A stretch of DNA of 64,000 nt, taken from the NCBI GenBank assembly GCA_020632925.1, contig JACKER010000012.1, forward strand, positions 186,001 through 250,000, in the 5' to 3' direction. The notes under the pieces are model-generated. The model did not search any database and was not told where the DNA came from. It saw only the letters and a program-made list of their open reading frames with translations. Numbering within the stretch: the stretch's first letter is position 1; each line of letters opens with the position of its first letter. Below are positions 8,847-16,296 of the stretch, piece by piece. The stretch is from Alphaproteobacteria bacterium (GTDB lineage: Bacteria; Myxococcota_A; UBA796; GCA-2862545). The translations under genes and the position numbers were made by a program.

Positions 8847-9488
8847 ATGGACTCCGTCCCCCTGGTCCGCAGCCACGGTCCGTTGGCGTCGCTCCTCGGT
8901 AGCGGGGCGTCGGCGGCGGATCTGCTGCTTCCCGACCGGCGGGTCCAGGGGACGCTGCTCGTCCGCGACGGGACGTTGTGCTTCGACGCGGACGACGACT
9001 TCACCCTCCACCAGACCACGCAGGCCACCGTCGACACCGAGATCGGGCGCCATGCCCATCGCTTCTCGACCTGGGTGAGTCCGGGTCCCCGCTACCTGCT
9101 GCTCGACTGGCCCGACGAGCTGCAGTCGCGCGACCGACGTCGGTTCGAGCGCGTGCCCCTCCCCGACGCGAGCTACCAGCTGCGCCTCGTCGGGGCCGTC
9201 GAGCGGTGCGTCACGCTGCTCGACATCTCGCAGAACGGAGCCTCCTTCGTGGACGACCTGGTCTCCTGGAGCCCGGGGGACCGCGTGGAGGCCGAGGTGT
9301 CGCTCGGGAGCGGCCTGCCCTCGCGGGTGATCTTCGACGTGCGCGCCGTCCAGCCGTTGGGGTCCGGGGTCCGGGTCCACGGTCGCTTCCTACCGCTCGA
9401 CGATCACCAGCCCGCCGAGGACACCCCGTTGTCCGCGGAGGCTGCGGCCGCCATCGCGATGCTCGCCGCCTCCATGTTCCACGACTGA
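8847..9488 (+). CDS. YcgR-like PilZ-domain protein (c-di-GMP effector)
   Basis: A 213-residue protein. The N-terminal ~95 residues form a beta-rich YcgR-N-like region. The PilZ domain follows with RRFER (R98xxxR102) and DISQNGAS (D126xSxxG131), the two motifs that contact cyclic di-GMP, both intact. It starts 2 bp after the protoglobin stop, so it is almost certainly co-transcribed with it. By family it should bind c-di-GMP and modulate motility, a surface machine or an enzyme; the partner is unknown. Confidence 0.85.
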   Translation: MDSVPLVRSHGPLASLLGSGASAADLLLPDRRVQGTLLVRDGTLCFDADDDFTLHQTTQATVDTEIGRHAHRFSTWVSPGPRYLLLDWPDELQSRDRRRFERVPLPDASYQLRLVGAVERCVTLLDISQNGASFVDDLVSWSPGDRVEAEVSLGSGLPSRVIFDVRAVQPLGSGVRVHGRFLPLDDHQPAEDTPLSAEAAAAIAMLAASMFHD

Positions 9489-9511
9489 CGGAAACTCCGA
9501 GGCGCGCGCCG

Positions 9512-9694
9512 TCAGGCGACGACGACCTGTCGCGACCGCGTCACCCGGACCCGCACCCAGCCGGGCACGCTGGCCAGCGCGCCGATCGCCGCGCCGAGCT
9601 CCCCATCCGTCCACGGCAGCACGGCGACGCCGCCTGCGGTCACGGCGGCGAGCATCCAGATGGCGGCGGTGGTGGTGAGCAGATCCGCGGTCAT
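9512..9694 (-). CDS. Small hypothetical protein, 60 residues
   Basis: A short gene inside the 365-bp gap between the PilZ and WYL genes, convergent with the PilZ gene. ATG 9694 has GGAGGGAC just upstream and a good sigma-70-like promoter further up (9714-9743), which is the main evidence that it is real. The N-terminal ~30 residues are hydrophobic (IWMLAAVTAGGVAVLPW), then there is a short region ending in basic and valine residues. I do not recognise a family. Confidence 0.45.
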   Translation of the reverse strand: MTADLLTTTAAIWMLAAVTAGGVAVLPWTDGELGAAIGALASVPGWVRVRVTRSRQVVVA

Positions 9695-9713
9695 GTGTCC
9701 CTCCGACCCTTCC

Positions 9714-9743
9714 AGGATAACGGAACGCACGTTCACTGGTCAA
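9714..9743 (-). promoter_or_regulatory. Sigma-70-like promoter for the 60-codon gene
   Basis: On the minus strand the -35 is TTGACC (9738-9743) and the -10 is TATCCT (9714-9719), with an 18-bp spacer. It lies about 20 bp upstream of the ATG at 9694, leaving room for the GGAGGGAC ribosome-binding site. Confidence 0.5.
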
Positions 9744-9853
9744 GCGTTCAGGTCGAGGTTGCGCTCGCGCCCCCGACGAGAGAAGGATGCGTTGCGCACC
9801 GACCAGAATCTGTCCGCATCTCGGACGGTTGGCGATCCTGGAGGTTTCTCCTG

Positions 9854-10819
9854 ATGAATAAGGGACAGAAGCTGGTCAAGATGCTCGAGCTCATGAGCCG
9901 GCGCGGCGGCGTCCGATCGTCGGAGCTCATGGAACGCTTCGACCTGGATGCGCGGACGATGCGGCGGTATCTCGCCGATCTCCGCGGGATGGATCTCCCG
10001 GTCAAGGACGAGGGGAGGGGGGACGATCGCCTGATCACGATCGATCCCCGGTGGCGGCGCACGGGTGTTCAGCTCTCGCTGGCCGAGGTGCTCTCGCTCC
10101 ACTTCGGGCGCAAGCTGTTCAACTTCCTGGAGGGGACGACCTTCGCCGAGGATCTGGAGGGTGCGCTCGAGCGCTTGGAGCCGGCCATCAGCCGAGCGCA
10201 CCGCGACCTGGCTCGCCAGCTGGACACGCGGTTCCTCGCGGTGCCCGAGCCCGCGAAGGACTACCGGCAGGTGAGCGAGGTGATCGACGAGCTGGTGACG
10301 GCGCTGGTGTACAACCAGCCCCTCGAGGCCCGGTACCGCAACGTGTCCGGCGTCGAGAACCAGCGCCTCCTCCACCCGTACACGCTCGCCACCTTCCGGC
10401 AGGGGCTGTACCTGTTCGCGCTGGACGTGGACGGCGGGCAGGTCAAGACGTACGCGGTGGAGCGCTTCGTCGACGTGGTCCGCCGCCGGACCGAGCACTT
10501 CGCGGTGCCCCAGGGGTGGCGTCCCGAGGCGCACCTGGCGCACGCATTCGGCATCATCAGCGGACCGCCGGTGGACGTGGAGATCGCGTTCAGCGAGCGC
10601 ATCACGGCGTACGTGCGCGAGCGCACCTGGCACCCGACTCAGACCTTCGGGACCCTGCCCGACGGGCGGCTGGCGCTGCGCATGCACGTGGCGGCGACGG
10701 TCGAGCTGCGCAGCTGGGTGCTGGGCTTCGGGGCCGACGCGGAGGTGCTGGCGCCCGCCTCGCTGCGGCAGGACGTGGTGACGGCGCTACGGGACGCGAC
10801 CGCGCGGTACGACGCATGA
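9854..10819 (+). CDS. WYL-domain transcriptional regulator
   Basis: A 321-residue regulator. Residues 1-65 form a winged-helix HTH (LMSRRGGVRSSELMERF, then DARTMRRYLADL). The middle and C-terminal part is a WYL-type ligand-sensing region including LEARYRNVSG, LLHPYTLATFRQGLYLFALD and YAVERFVDV. ATG 9854 is preceded by GGAGG. An inverted repeat GTCCG-N5-CGGAC at 9812-9826, about 28 bp upstream, could be an autoregulatory site. It is the first gene of a tightly coupled three-gene operon; its stop overlaps the next start (ATGA). Confidence 0.85.
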   Translation: MNKGQKLVKMLELMSRRGGVRSSELMERFDLDARTMRRYLADLRGMDLPVKDEGRGDDRLITIDPRWRRTGVQLSLAEVLSLHFGRKLFNFLEGTTFAEDLEGALERLEPAISRAHRDLARQLDTRFLAVPEPAKDYRQVSEVIDELVTALVYNQPLEARYRNVSGVENQRLLHPYTLATFRQGLYLFALDVDGGQVKTYAVERFVDVVRRRTEHFAVPQGWRPEAHLAHAFGIISGPPVDVEIAFSERITAYVRERTWHPTQTFGTLPDGRLALRMHVAATVELRSWVLGFGADAEVLAPASLRQDVVTALRDATARYDA

Positions 10820-11613
10820 AGTCGCCGGTCTGGCCGGTGCTCGATCCCCCGGGCGACCCCTGGGCGGAGCCGCTCCCGCAGAACGCGAGCGCGGACGAGG
10901 AGGCGCTGTTCGTGGCGGCGACCACCTCGGTGTGGCGAGGGGCCGAGGAGCCCGAGCTGCGGGTCCTCGCGGCACGGCTCGGCCGGCCCGGTGTGCTCGG
11001 GCCCGATCCGAACCCGCTGCCGATCGGCGATCGGCTCCCGACCGAGGCGGACCTCGTTCGCGTCGCCGCGGACCACGATCCGTGCGTGGTGGCGGAGGGC
11101 GGCGACCGGGTGCTGGGGCCGTTCGCGCAGGACGCCGAGCCGGCGGCGATGCGTGCCGCGGTGGCGCTGGCGGCCTTCCTCGTGGGAGAGGACGCCGACG
11201 TGTCCCCGGTCGATCGCTGGTTGCGCGAGACGGCGGGCGAGCTGGAGCACAAGCTCGGGTTCCGCGCGGCGCGGGCCGCACCGCTCCTCCCCTACGCGGT
11301 GACGGTGACGGGCGCGGACCAGGTCTCCCTGCGACCGTTGCTGTCCCAGGGCGCCAGCGCGCCGACGGGGCCCGTGCCCTGGCGATCGCTGCCCGCCCCC
11401 GCCGGCGGTGACGGGAGCGTCGTGTTCGCGCGCGTCGCCCGGACGTCATCGGGGTTTCGTCCGGTCACCGGGATCACGGTCCCCGGATGGCCCGCGGAGG
11501 CGGAGCGGTGGGCGTCCTGGCTCGCGTTTGCGCTGCGTCGGCCGACGGTCGAAGATCTCGGACGGAGCCTCGGCCACGTGCTGCTGCGGCGGGTCCTGGA
11601 GTGTGGGTGGTGA
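10816..11613 (+). CDS. Hypothetical protein in the WYL operon
   Basis: A 265-residue soluble protein that I do not recognise. It is rich in Ala, Pro and acidic residues and has no signal peptide, membrane segment or clear catalytic motif. Recognisable stretches are a Pro-rich start (WPVLDPPGDPWAEPLP) and a helical end (RSLGHVLLRRVLECGW). Start and stop both overlap neighbours by four bases (ATGA at 10816, GTGA at 11610), so it should be made in step with the WYL regulator and the methyltransferase. Confidence 0.7.
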   Translation: MKSPVWPVLDPPGDPWAEPLPQNASADEEALFVAATTSVWRGAEEPELRVLAARLGRPGVLGPDPNPLPIGDRLPTEADLVRVAADHDPCVVAEGGDRVLGPFAQDAEPAAMRAAVALAAFLVGEDADVSPVDRWLRETAGELEHKLGFRAARAAPLLPYAVTVTGADQVSLRPLLSQGASAPTGPVPWRSLPAPAGGDGSVVFARVARTSSGFRPVTGITVPGWPAEAERWASWLAFALRRPTVEDLGRSLGHVLLRRVLECGW

Positions 11614-12389
11614 GTCCCGAGCGCGACGACCCGTACGGCGACGGCCGCATGTACGACATGGAGTACGCCGACCACGACGAGGACCGCGCCTGGTACGCGG
11701 CGATCGCTCGGGCGGCGAGGGGACCGGTGGTGGAGCTGGGGTGCGGCACGGGCCGCCTCACCATCCCCCTGGCACTGTCCGGCGTACGCATCCACGGCAT
11801 CGACCGATCGGGTTCGATGCTGGCGCGCCTCGCCGATCGGCTGGAGCGACTCCCGCCCATCGTGCGCGACCAGGTGAGCTTCGCCGAGGCGGACTACCTG
11901 CTCCCCGAAGCGGTGCCACCCGCCGACGTTCTGCCGGCGGCCGCCGTCCTGTGGCCCTTCAACGCGCTGCACCACTGCCCGGGTCCCGAGGCGGTCACGG
12001 CGGTCCTCCGCAAGGCGGCGGAGTGGATCGCGCCCGGGGGCCGGCTGGCGCTCGACTGCTACCTGCCCGATCGGGAGCTCTACTCGCGCGACCCCGATCA
12101 GCGCTACGAGTTCCGCACGTTCGTCGACCCGTCGGACGGGGGGATGCTGGAGTCCTGGGAGCAGGGCTGGTGGGACGAGGAGCGACGGCTCCACCACGTC
12201 GTCTACACCTACCGCTCGGGCGACGGCCGCGAGCGACGGTCGCACCTGGCGCTCCGCATGTACGAGCTCGGCGAGCTGCGTGCGATGGTCTCGGACAGCG
12301 GCTGGCGCATCGTCCGCGAGGTCCGCGACTTCGACGGGACCCCGCTGGGGCACCGCCCCCTCAAGTGGATCGCGGTGCTCGAGCGCTGA
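11610..12389 (+). CDS. Class I SAM-dependent methyltransferase
   Basis: A 259-residue Rossmann-fold methyltransferase. Motif I is VVELGCGTGRL at about residues 40-50, the post-I acidic residue lies in GIDRSGSML, and VLWPFNALHHC and APGGRLALDCYLP correspond to motifs IV and V. The C terminus (MYELGELRAMVSDSGWRIV) fits Methyltransf_25/11 proteins acting on small molecules. GTG 11610 overlaps the upstream stop. The substrate is unknown; the WYL regulator suggests a condition-dependent role. Confidence 0.85.
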   Translation: MSPERDDPYGDGRMYDMEYADHDEDRAWYAAIARAARGPVVELGCGTGRLTIPLALSGVRIHGIDRSGSMLARLADRLERLPPIVRDQVSFAEADYLLPEAVPPADVLPAAAVLWPFNALHHCPGPEAVTAVLRKAAEWIAPGGRLALDCYLPDRELYSRDPDQRYEFRTFVDPSDGGMLESWEQGWWDEERRLHHVVYTYRSGDGRERRSHLALRMYELGELRAMVSDSGWRIVREVRDFDGTPLGHRPLKWIAVLER

Positions 12390-12401
12390 CGACGAGCGGC
12401 G

Positions 12402-13691
12402 TCAGCCGCCGAGGCCCGGATCCGACGGGAGGTTCGCGTCGGTCCAGCTCGGGGCGTCGCACAGCTCCACACCGTTCTCCTGGAGCTTCTCCAGCTCGAG
12501 GTTCGGCGTGACCCACTTGTCCTTCTTGATGCGCGGGATCTCGAAGGTGCCCTTCACGAAGAACCGCGACGAGGACTCGACAGCGTCGAAGACGAGGACG
12601 AAGGCGCCGCTGGCGTGGCCGCCGGCCGTCAGGTCGCTGTCCTTGCTGAACACGACGTAGTTGTAGTGGATCTCGCCCCAGCCGTCGAAGCCGGGGGGCC
12701 GACCGTCGACCGGACGCCAGAAGTTGGTGTGCGCGATCGGGATCATGTCGTAGACGGGCTCCTCCTGGCCGTCCAGCGTCATCATCAGGTTGAGCTCCCG
12801 ACGCATCCCCTTCGCCACGTCGTGGATGTGCTCGTCCATCGAGGTCATGCAGGCGCTGGTCGTCGGGTCGTCGCCCTCGTTCAGGTCGCAGTAGAACATG
12901 TCCTGCGCGGTCGCCGGCACCGTCGTCGAGGTGGTGAGGTCGAGCAGGTTGTAGACCCAGGGCTCCGCGTACCGCGCGACCCGGTGCTGGAACGGCTCCT
13001 CGGAGAACTTGCCCTGCGCCGCGCCAGCGCTCCAGTAGGTCGGCAGCGACCAGAACTGGTCGGTGGACTCGGGGTTCAGCTGGTACCCCAGGGAGTTCAG
13101 GAAGAAGAGCTTGCCGTCCCACAGCCCGTCGAGCACGTCCACGGCCGCACCGAGCTGGTCGGCCTGGCCTTCCAGATCCGCGAGCTCCGTCGACCACTCG
13201 GAGACCCAGTCGCCCCGGTCCTTGCGGACGTGGATGAAGCCGTCGCTGGTGTTCTCGCAGCTCACCGGACCGAAGTCCGGATCCACCGTCATGATGACGC
13301 GGAGATCCTGGCCCTGGATGTGCTGGTGGAACGCGATCTGGAGGTCGCCCTCACCCGTGATGAGCGCCTCGCCGCGCCACGGCTCCAGGGGCTCGGTGAA
13401 CACGTGGTACCCCGACTGGATCCCCCACTCCTCGTACTCCGGCGGCCACTTGGCCCCACCGCAGATGTCGAGCGGGTTGTCGAGGCGCAGCGCCGCCTCT
13501 TCCTCGTCGCTCGCGAAGTCTCGGCAGTCGACGTTGTACGCCGTGCCGAAGTCGGTCGGATCGATGCGCTCCTTCGCCAGCGTCAGGGAGTTGTCGTCCG
13601 CGAGGAAGGCGATGTAGCTCCCTGACGTGATCTCGGCGTTCTGCGGTGCGCAGGCGGCGGCGAGCAGCAGGACAAGGGACACGCGGTTCAT
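12402..13691 (-). CDS. Lipoprotein of unknown function
   Basis: A 429-residue predicted lipoprotein. The signal sequence is short (MNRVSLVLLLAAAC) with a lipobox ending at Cys 14. The mature part is acidic, with many Trp, Tyr and Asp residues and several Cys (YNVDCRDF, DICGG, MFYCDLN, ACMTS) that may form disulfides. No catalytic motif or known domain is apparent. ATG 13691 has GAGG upstream and a good promoter at 13716-13745, so it appears to be transcribed on its own. Expected location is the outer membrane or periplasm. Confidence 0.75.
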   Translation of the reverse strand: MNRVSLVLLLAAACAPQNAEITSGSYIAFLADDNSLTLAKERIDPTDFGTAYNVDCRDFASDEEEAALRLDNPLDICGGAKWPPEYEEWGIQSGYHVFTEPLEPWRGEALITGEGDLQIAFHQHIQGQDLRVIMTVDPDFGPVSCENTSDGFIHVRKDRGDWVSEWSTELADLEGQADQLGAAVDVLDGLWDGKLFFLNSLGYQLNPESTDQFWSLPTYWSAGAAQGKFSEEPFQHRVARYAEPWVYNLLDLTTSTTVPATAQDMFYCDLNEGDDPTTSACMTSMDEHIHDVAKGMRRELNLMMTLDGQEEPVYDMIPIAHTNFWRPVDGRPPGFDGWGEIHYNYVVFSKDSDLTAGGHASGAFVLVFDAVESSSRFFVKGTFEIPRIKKDKWVTPNLELEKLQENGVELCDAPSWTDANLPSDPGLGG

Positions 13692-13715
13692 GTTGGATCC
13701 TCGGAGCGGCGGACC

Positions 13716-13745
13716 CTTATACGGGTCCAGGAGGCGGGTGGTCAA
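13716..13745 (-). promoter_or_regulatory. Sigma-70-like promoter of the 12402-13691 lipoprotein
   Basis: On the minus strand TTGACC (13740-13745) and TATAAG (13716-13721) are separated by 18 bp. The -10 lies within an inverted repeat GGACCC/GGGTCC (13711-13728) that could serve as an operator or form a short 5' hairpin. The promoter sits 25 bp upstream of the start codon. Confidence 0.55.
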
Positions 13746-13804
13746 CCCGATCCGGTGGTCTTCAGGGCCCGGCCTGTTAACACCCTCCGCGGGTGGTGGC
13801 CCGG

Positions 13805-16171
13805 TCAGGGCAGTCCGGTGTCGCCCGTGTCCGACGGAGGCGTCTCCGCGGCCGTCGTCAGCGGCAGGAAGACCAGCTCGTCCTCCGCGTTCAACAGCCA
13901 CAGATCGCGCCAACCATCCTGGTCGCCGTCGACCTCCATGACCGTCCCGCGGACGGGGACGGGGAGGCTGAAGAGCTCACCGTGCGCGATCCCGTTTCGG
14001 GTCGTGCGGTGGAGGGTGAGCAGCCCGCTGCTGGTGACGCCCACGAGGTCCGCGTGGCCGTCGTTGTCGATGTCGGCGACCAGCGGACGTCCAGCACCGT
14101 CCAGCGTCGGCGACTGGCCCCCGGCGGCCTCCAGCCGCATCGAGGTGTCGTCGCCCACGACCACCACCACCTGCCCGCCCTCGAGCGGGAGGGCCGCGAT
14201 ACCGCATCCCTCGGTCGAGCAGGTGCGCACCTCGCGCGTCGCCCCGCCCAGGTCGAGCAGCTCCACGTCCGTCGCTCCCGCGGCGGGGGTCGAGCTCACC
14301 TCCGCGAGGTCACGGTTCCGCAGCACCACCTGACCGTTGCCGAGCACGGCCACCACCGAGCCCGAAGGTCCGGCCCCGCAGGCGAGACGGGTCGCGCCGC
14401 CGCCGGCGGTCGCCTCCACCAGCGGACGCGTGGGGTCGCTCAGGTCGACGCGGATCACCTGTCCGCCGGCCGCCACGAACGCCTGGCTGCCGCACAGCGC
14501 CAGATCCGTCGGGACCGCGCCACCGACGCCGAGTTCGCGCTGCGAGATGCTCGGCGCGCGCCCGAGGCCGGGGAGGTACTGGAGCACCTTGATCACCGTC
14601 GTGCCGTTCTCGGTCGCGGTGGACGCGAACTCCATCGTCGTCGGATCGCCGTCCAGCTCGCCGCGGGCGTACCAGGGATGCACGTCCTCGCGCACGAACA
14701 CCGGGTTCGGCAGCCAGGGCGTCCACACCGTGGCGGAGTCGAAGGTCGCTCGGCCAATCCACTGGCGCCAGGCGGTGTTCCCCGCCACGAGCAGGTCGTC
14801 GATGCTGTCGTTGTCCACGTCCGACGTGGTGATGGGGCCCGGATCCGGGAGGTGGCCGACCACGGCGTGCCCGAGGAGCGTCTCGCCGAGGTCGGCGTCG
14901 TGCTTGTACAGCTCGAGCGCGCCGTCCTCGTTGAGCACCCACAGGTCATCGAGCAGGTCGGCGTCCGCGTCTCCGTCCGTCAGCCAGGCCGCGGTCTGCA
15001 GGCCGATCTCGATGAACGAGGTCGTACACACCGCCTGGGGATCCCCGGTGCTGCACGCGTAGTCGTCGATCGCGAGGTCGATCATCCACGCGGTGCGCGA
15101 CACACCGGGCGTCCGCGCGGTCGCGATCGCGATGTCGTCGCCCTCGTCACGGTTCAGGTCGCCGAACGGCATCAGGGCAGCGTCCCTCGGCATCAGGATC
15201 GACACGGGAAAGAACGGACCGATCGGGATGTACTGGAGCTCGGCGCCCCGCACGAAGCGCTCCCAGGTCCCATCGTCCAGCAGGACGGTGATCTGCGGCG
15301 TCTCCTCGCCGGTCGCGTCCGCGATCTGGAGCGAGGTCGGGCGCGACGACAGGGTGCGTGGCTCCGCGGCCGTGAAGCCCATCAGGCCGTCGCCTTCCCA
15401 GATGTCGAGCACGCCGAAGCCGTCGCCCGCGGTCCACGCGATCGCCAGGTCCGGGAGGTTGTCGCCGGAGAGGTCCCGCACGTCGGCGCCCGCGACGGTG
15501 AGCCCCGGGGCGTGGAAGGCCTTGCCCCAGGAGAAGCCGCCACCGCCGCGGCCCCGCAGCAGGAACACGTCCTGCGCCGTCCACGCGACGATGTCGGTCA
15601 CGCCGTCGACGTCGATCTGGACGGCGGCCGCGCCGAGGAGCTCGTCGTCCGTCCCGAGCACCCGGTGGGGTCCGGTGTCTCCGCCCGACCACCACAGCTC
15701 GCCGCCCTTGCGCGCGACGTACCCACCGGTGACCGCCAGGACCTGGTCGGCGTCCTGGACGGGCGCGACCCACGCCGACGCGAAGGGGTACCCGGGCCAG
15801 TCGGTCTGCAGGACGTGGACGGTCGCGGACGTGCCGCCCACCGGGGTGATGGCGTAGCTGCCGGGCTGATCCAGGACGACGCCACCGAAGCCGAAGCCGT
15901 CGAACTTCGTGGGGACCGAGGTCTGGTCCACCATCACGGACAGGTCGTCCGTCTCGACGCTGGCGCCGAACCGGTTCGTGGCCCGAACGAGCGCGCGGTA
16001 CGGTGCGACGCCCACGCCGGGGATGGCCTCCGTCCCCGTGGCACCGCCACCGTCGAGCTCCTCCGCCGGTGACGGGAGGAGCTCGCGACCAGTGCCCGTG
16101 CACGCCGCGAGCGCCAGCAGGGGGAGGACCCTGCCCGCTGCGAACCGAACCACCTGGACACCGCCCTTCAT
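13805..16171 (-). CDS. FG-GAP/VCBS-repeat lipoprotein
   Basis: A 788-residue secreted lipoprotein. The signal sequence ends FAAGRVLPLLALAAC. Several Asp-rich calcium-loop repeats of the FG-GAP/VCBS kind are visible: DVRDLSGDNLPDLAIAW, DVDNDSIDDLLVAG, DIDNDGHADLVGV and DGDQDGWRDLWLLN. These predict an integrin-alpha-like beta-propeller on the cell surface. The tail is Asp/Thr rich (SDTGDTGLP), common in myxobacterial surface proteins. ATG 16171 is preceded by GGGGAGG. Likely an adhesion or surface-binding protein; the ligand is unknown. Confidence 0.82.
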   Translation of the reverse strand: MKGGVQVVRFAAGRVLPLLALAACTGTGRELLPSPAEELDGGGATGTEAIPGVGVAPYRALVRATNRFGASVETDDLSVMVDQTSVPTKFDGFGFGGVVLDQPGSYAITPVGGTSATVHVLQTDWPGYPFASAWVAPVQDADQVLAVTGGYVARKGGELWWSGGDTGPHRVLGTDDELLGAAAVQIDVDGVTDIVAWTAQDVFLLRGRGGGGFSWGKAFHAPGLTVAGADVRDLSGDNLPDLAIAWTAGDGFGVLDIWEGDGLMGFTAAEPRTLSSRPTSLQIADATGEETPQITVLLDDGTWERFVRGAELQYIPIGPFFPVSILMPRDAALMPFGDLNRDEGDDIAIATARTPGVSRTAWMIDLAIDDYACSTGDPQAVCTTSFIEIGLQTAAWLTDGDADADLLDDLWVLNEDGALELYKHDADLGETLLGHAVVGHLPDPGPITTSDVDNDSIDDLLVAGNTAWRQWIGRATFDSATVWTPWLPNPVFVREDVHPWYARGELDGDPTTMEFASTATENGTTVIKVLQYLPGLGRAPSISQRELGVGGAVPTDLALCGSQAFVAAGGQVIRVDLSDPTRPLVEATAGGGATRLACGAGPSGSVVAVLGNGQVVLRNRDLAEVSSTPAAGATDVELLDLGGATREVRTCSTEGCGIAALPLEGGQVVVVVGDDTSMRLEAAGGQSPTLDGAGRPLVADIDNDGHADLVGVTSSGLLTLHRTTRNGIAHGELFSLPVPVRGTVMEVDGDQDGWRDLWLLNAEDELVFLPLTTAAETPPSDTGDTGLP

Positions 16172-16296
16172 CCACGCCTCCCCGGCCGCGTGCGACCCAG
16201 CGGGAAGACTACACCAGCGGGGCGGCCGCTTGCCCCGATCTCCGCGCACCTGCTAGGTTCCGATGTCCCTCCCGCGGGTCAGAGCCGAAGACACCG

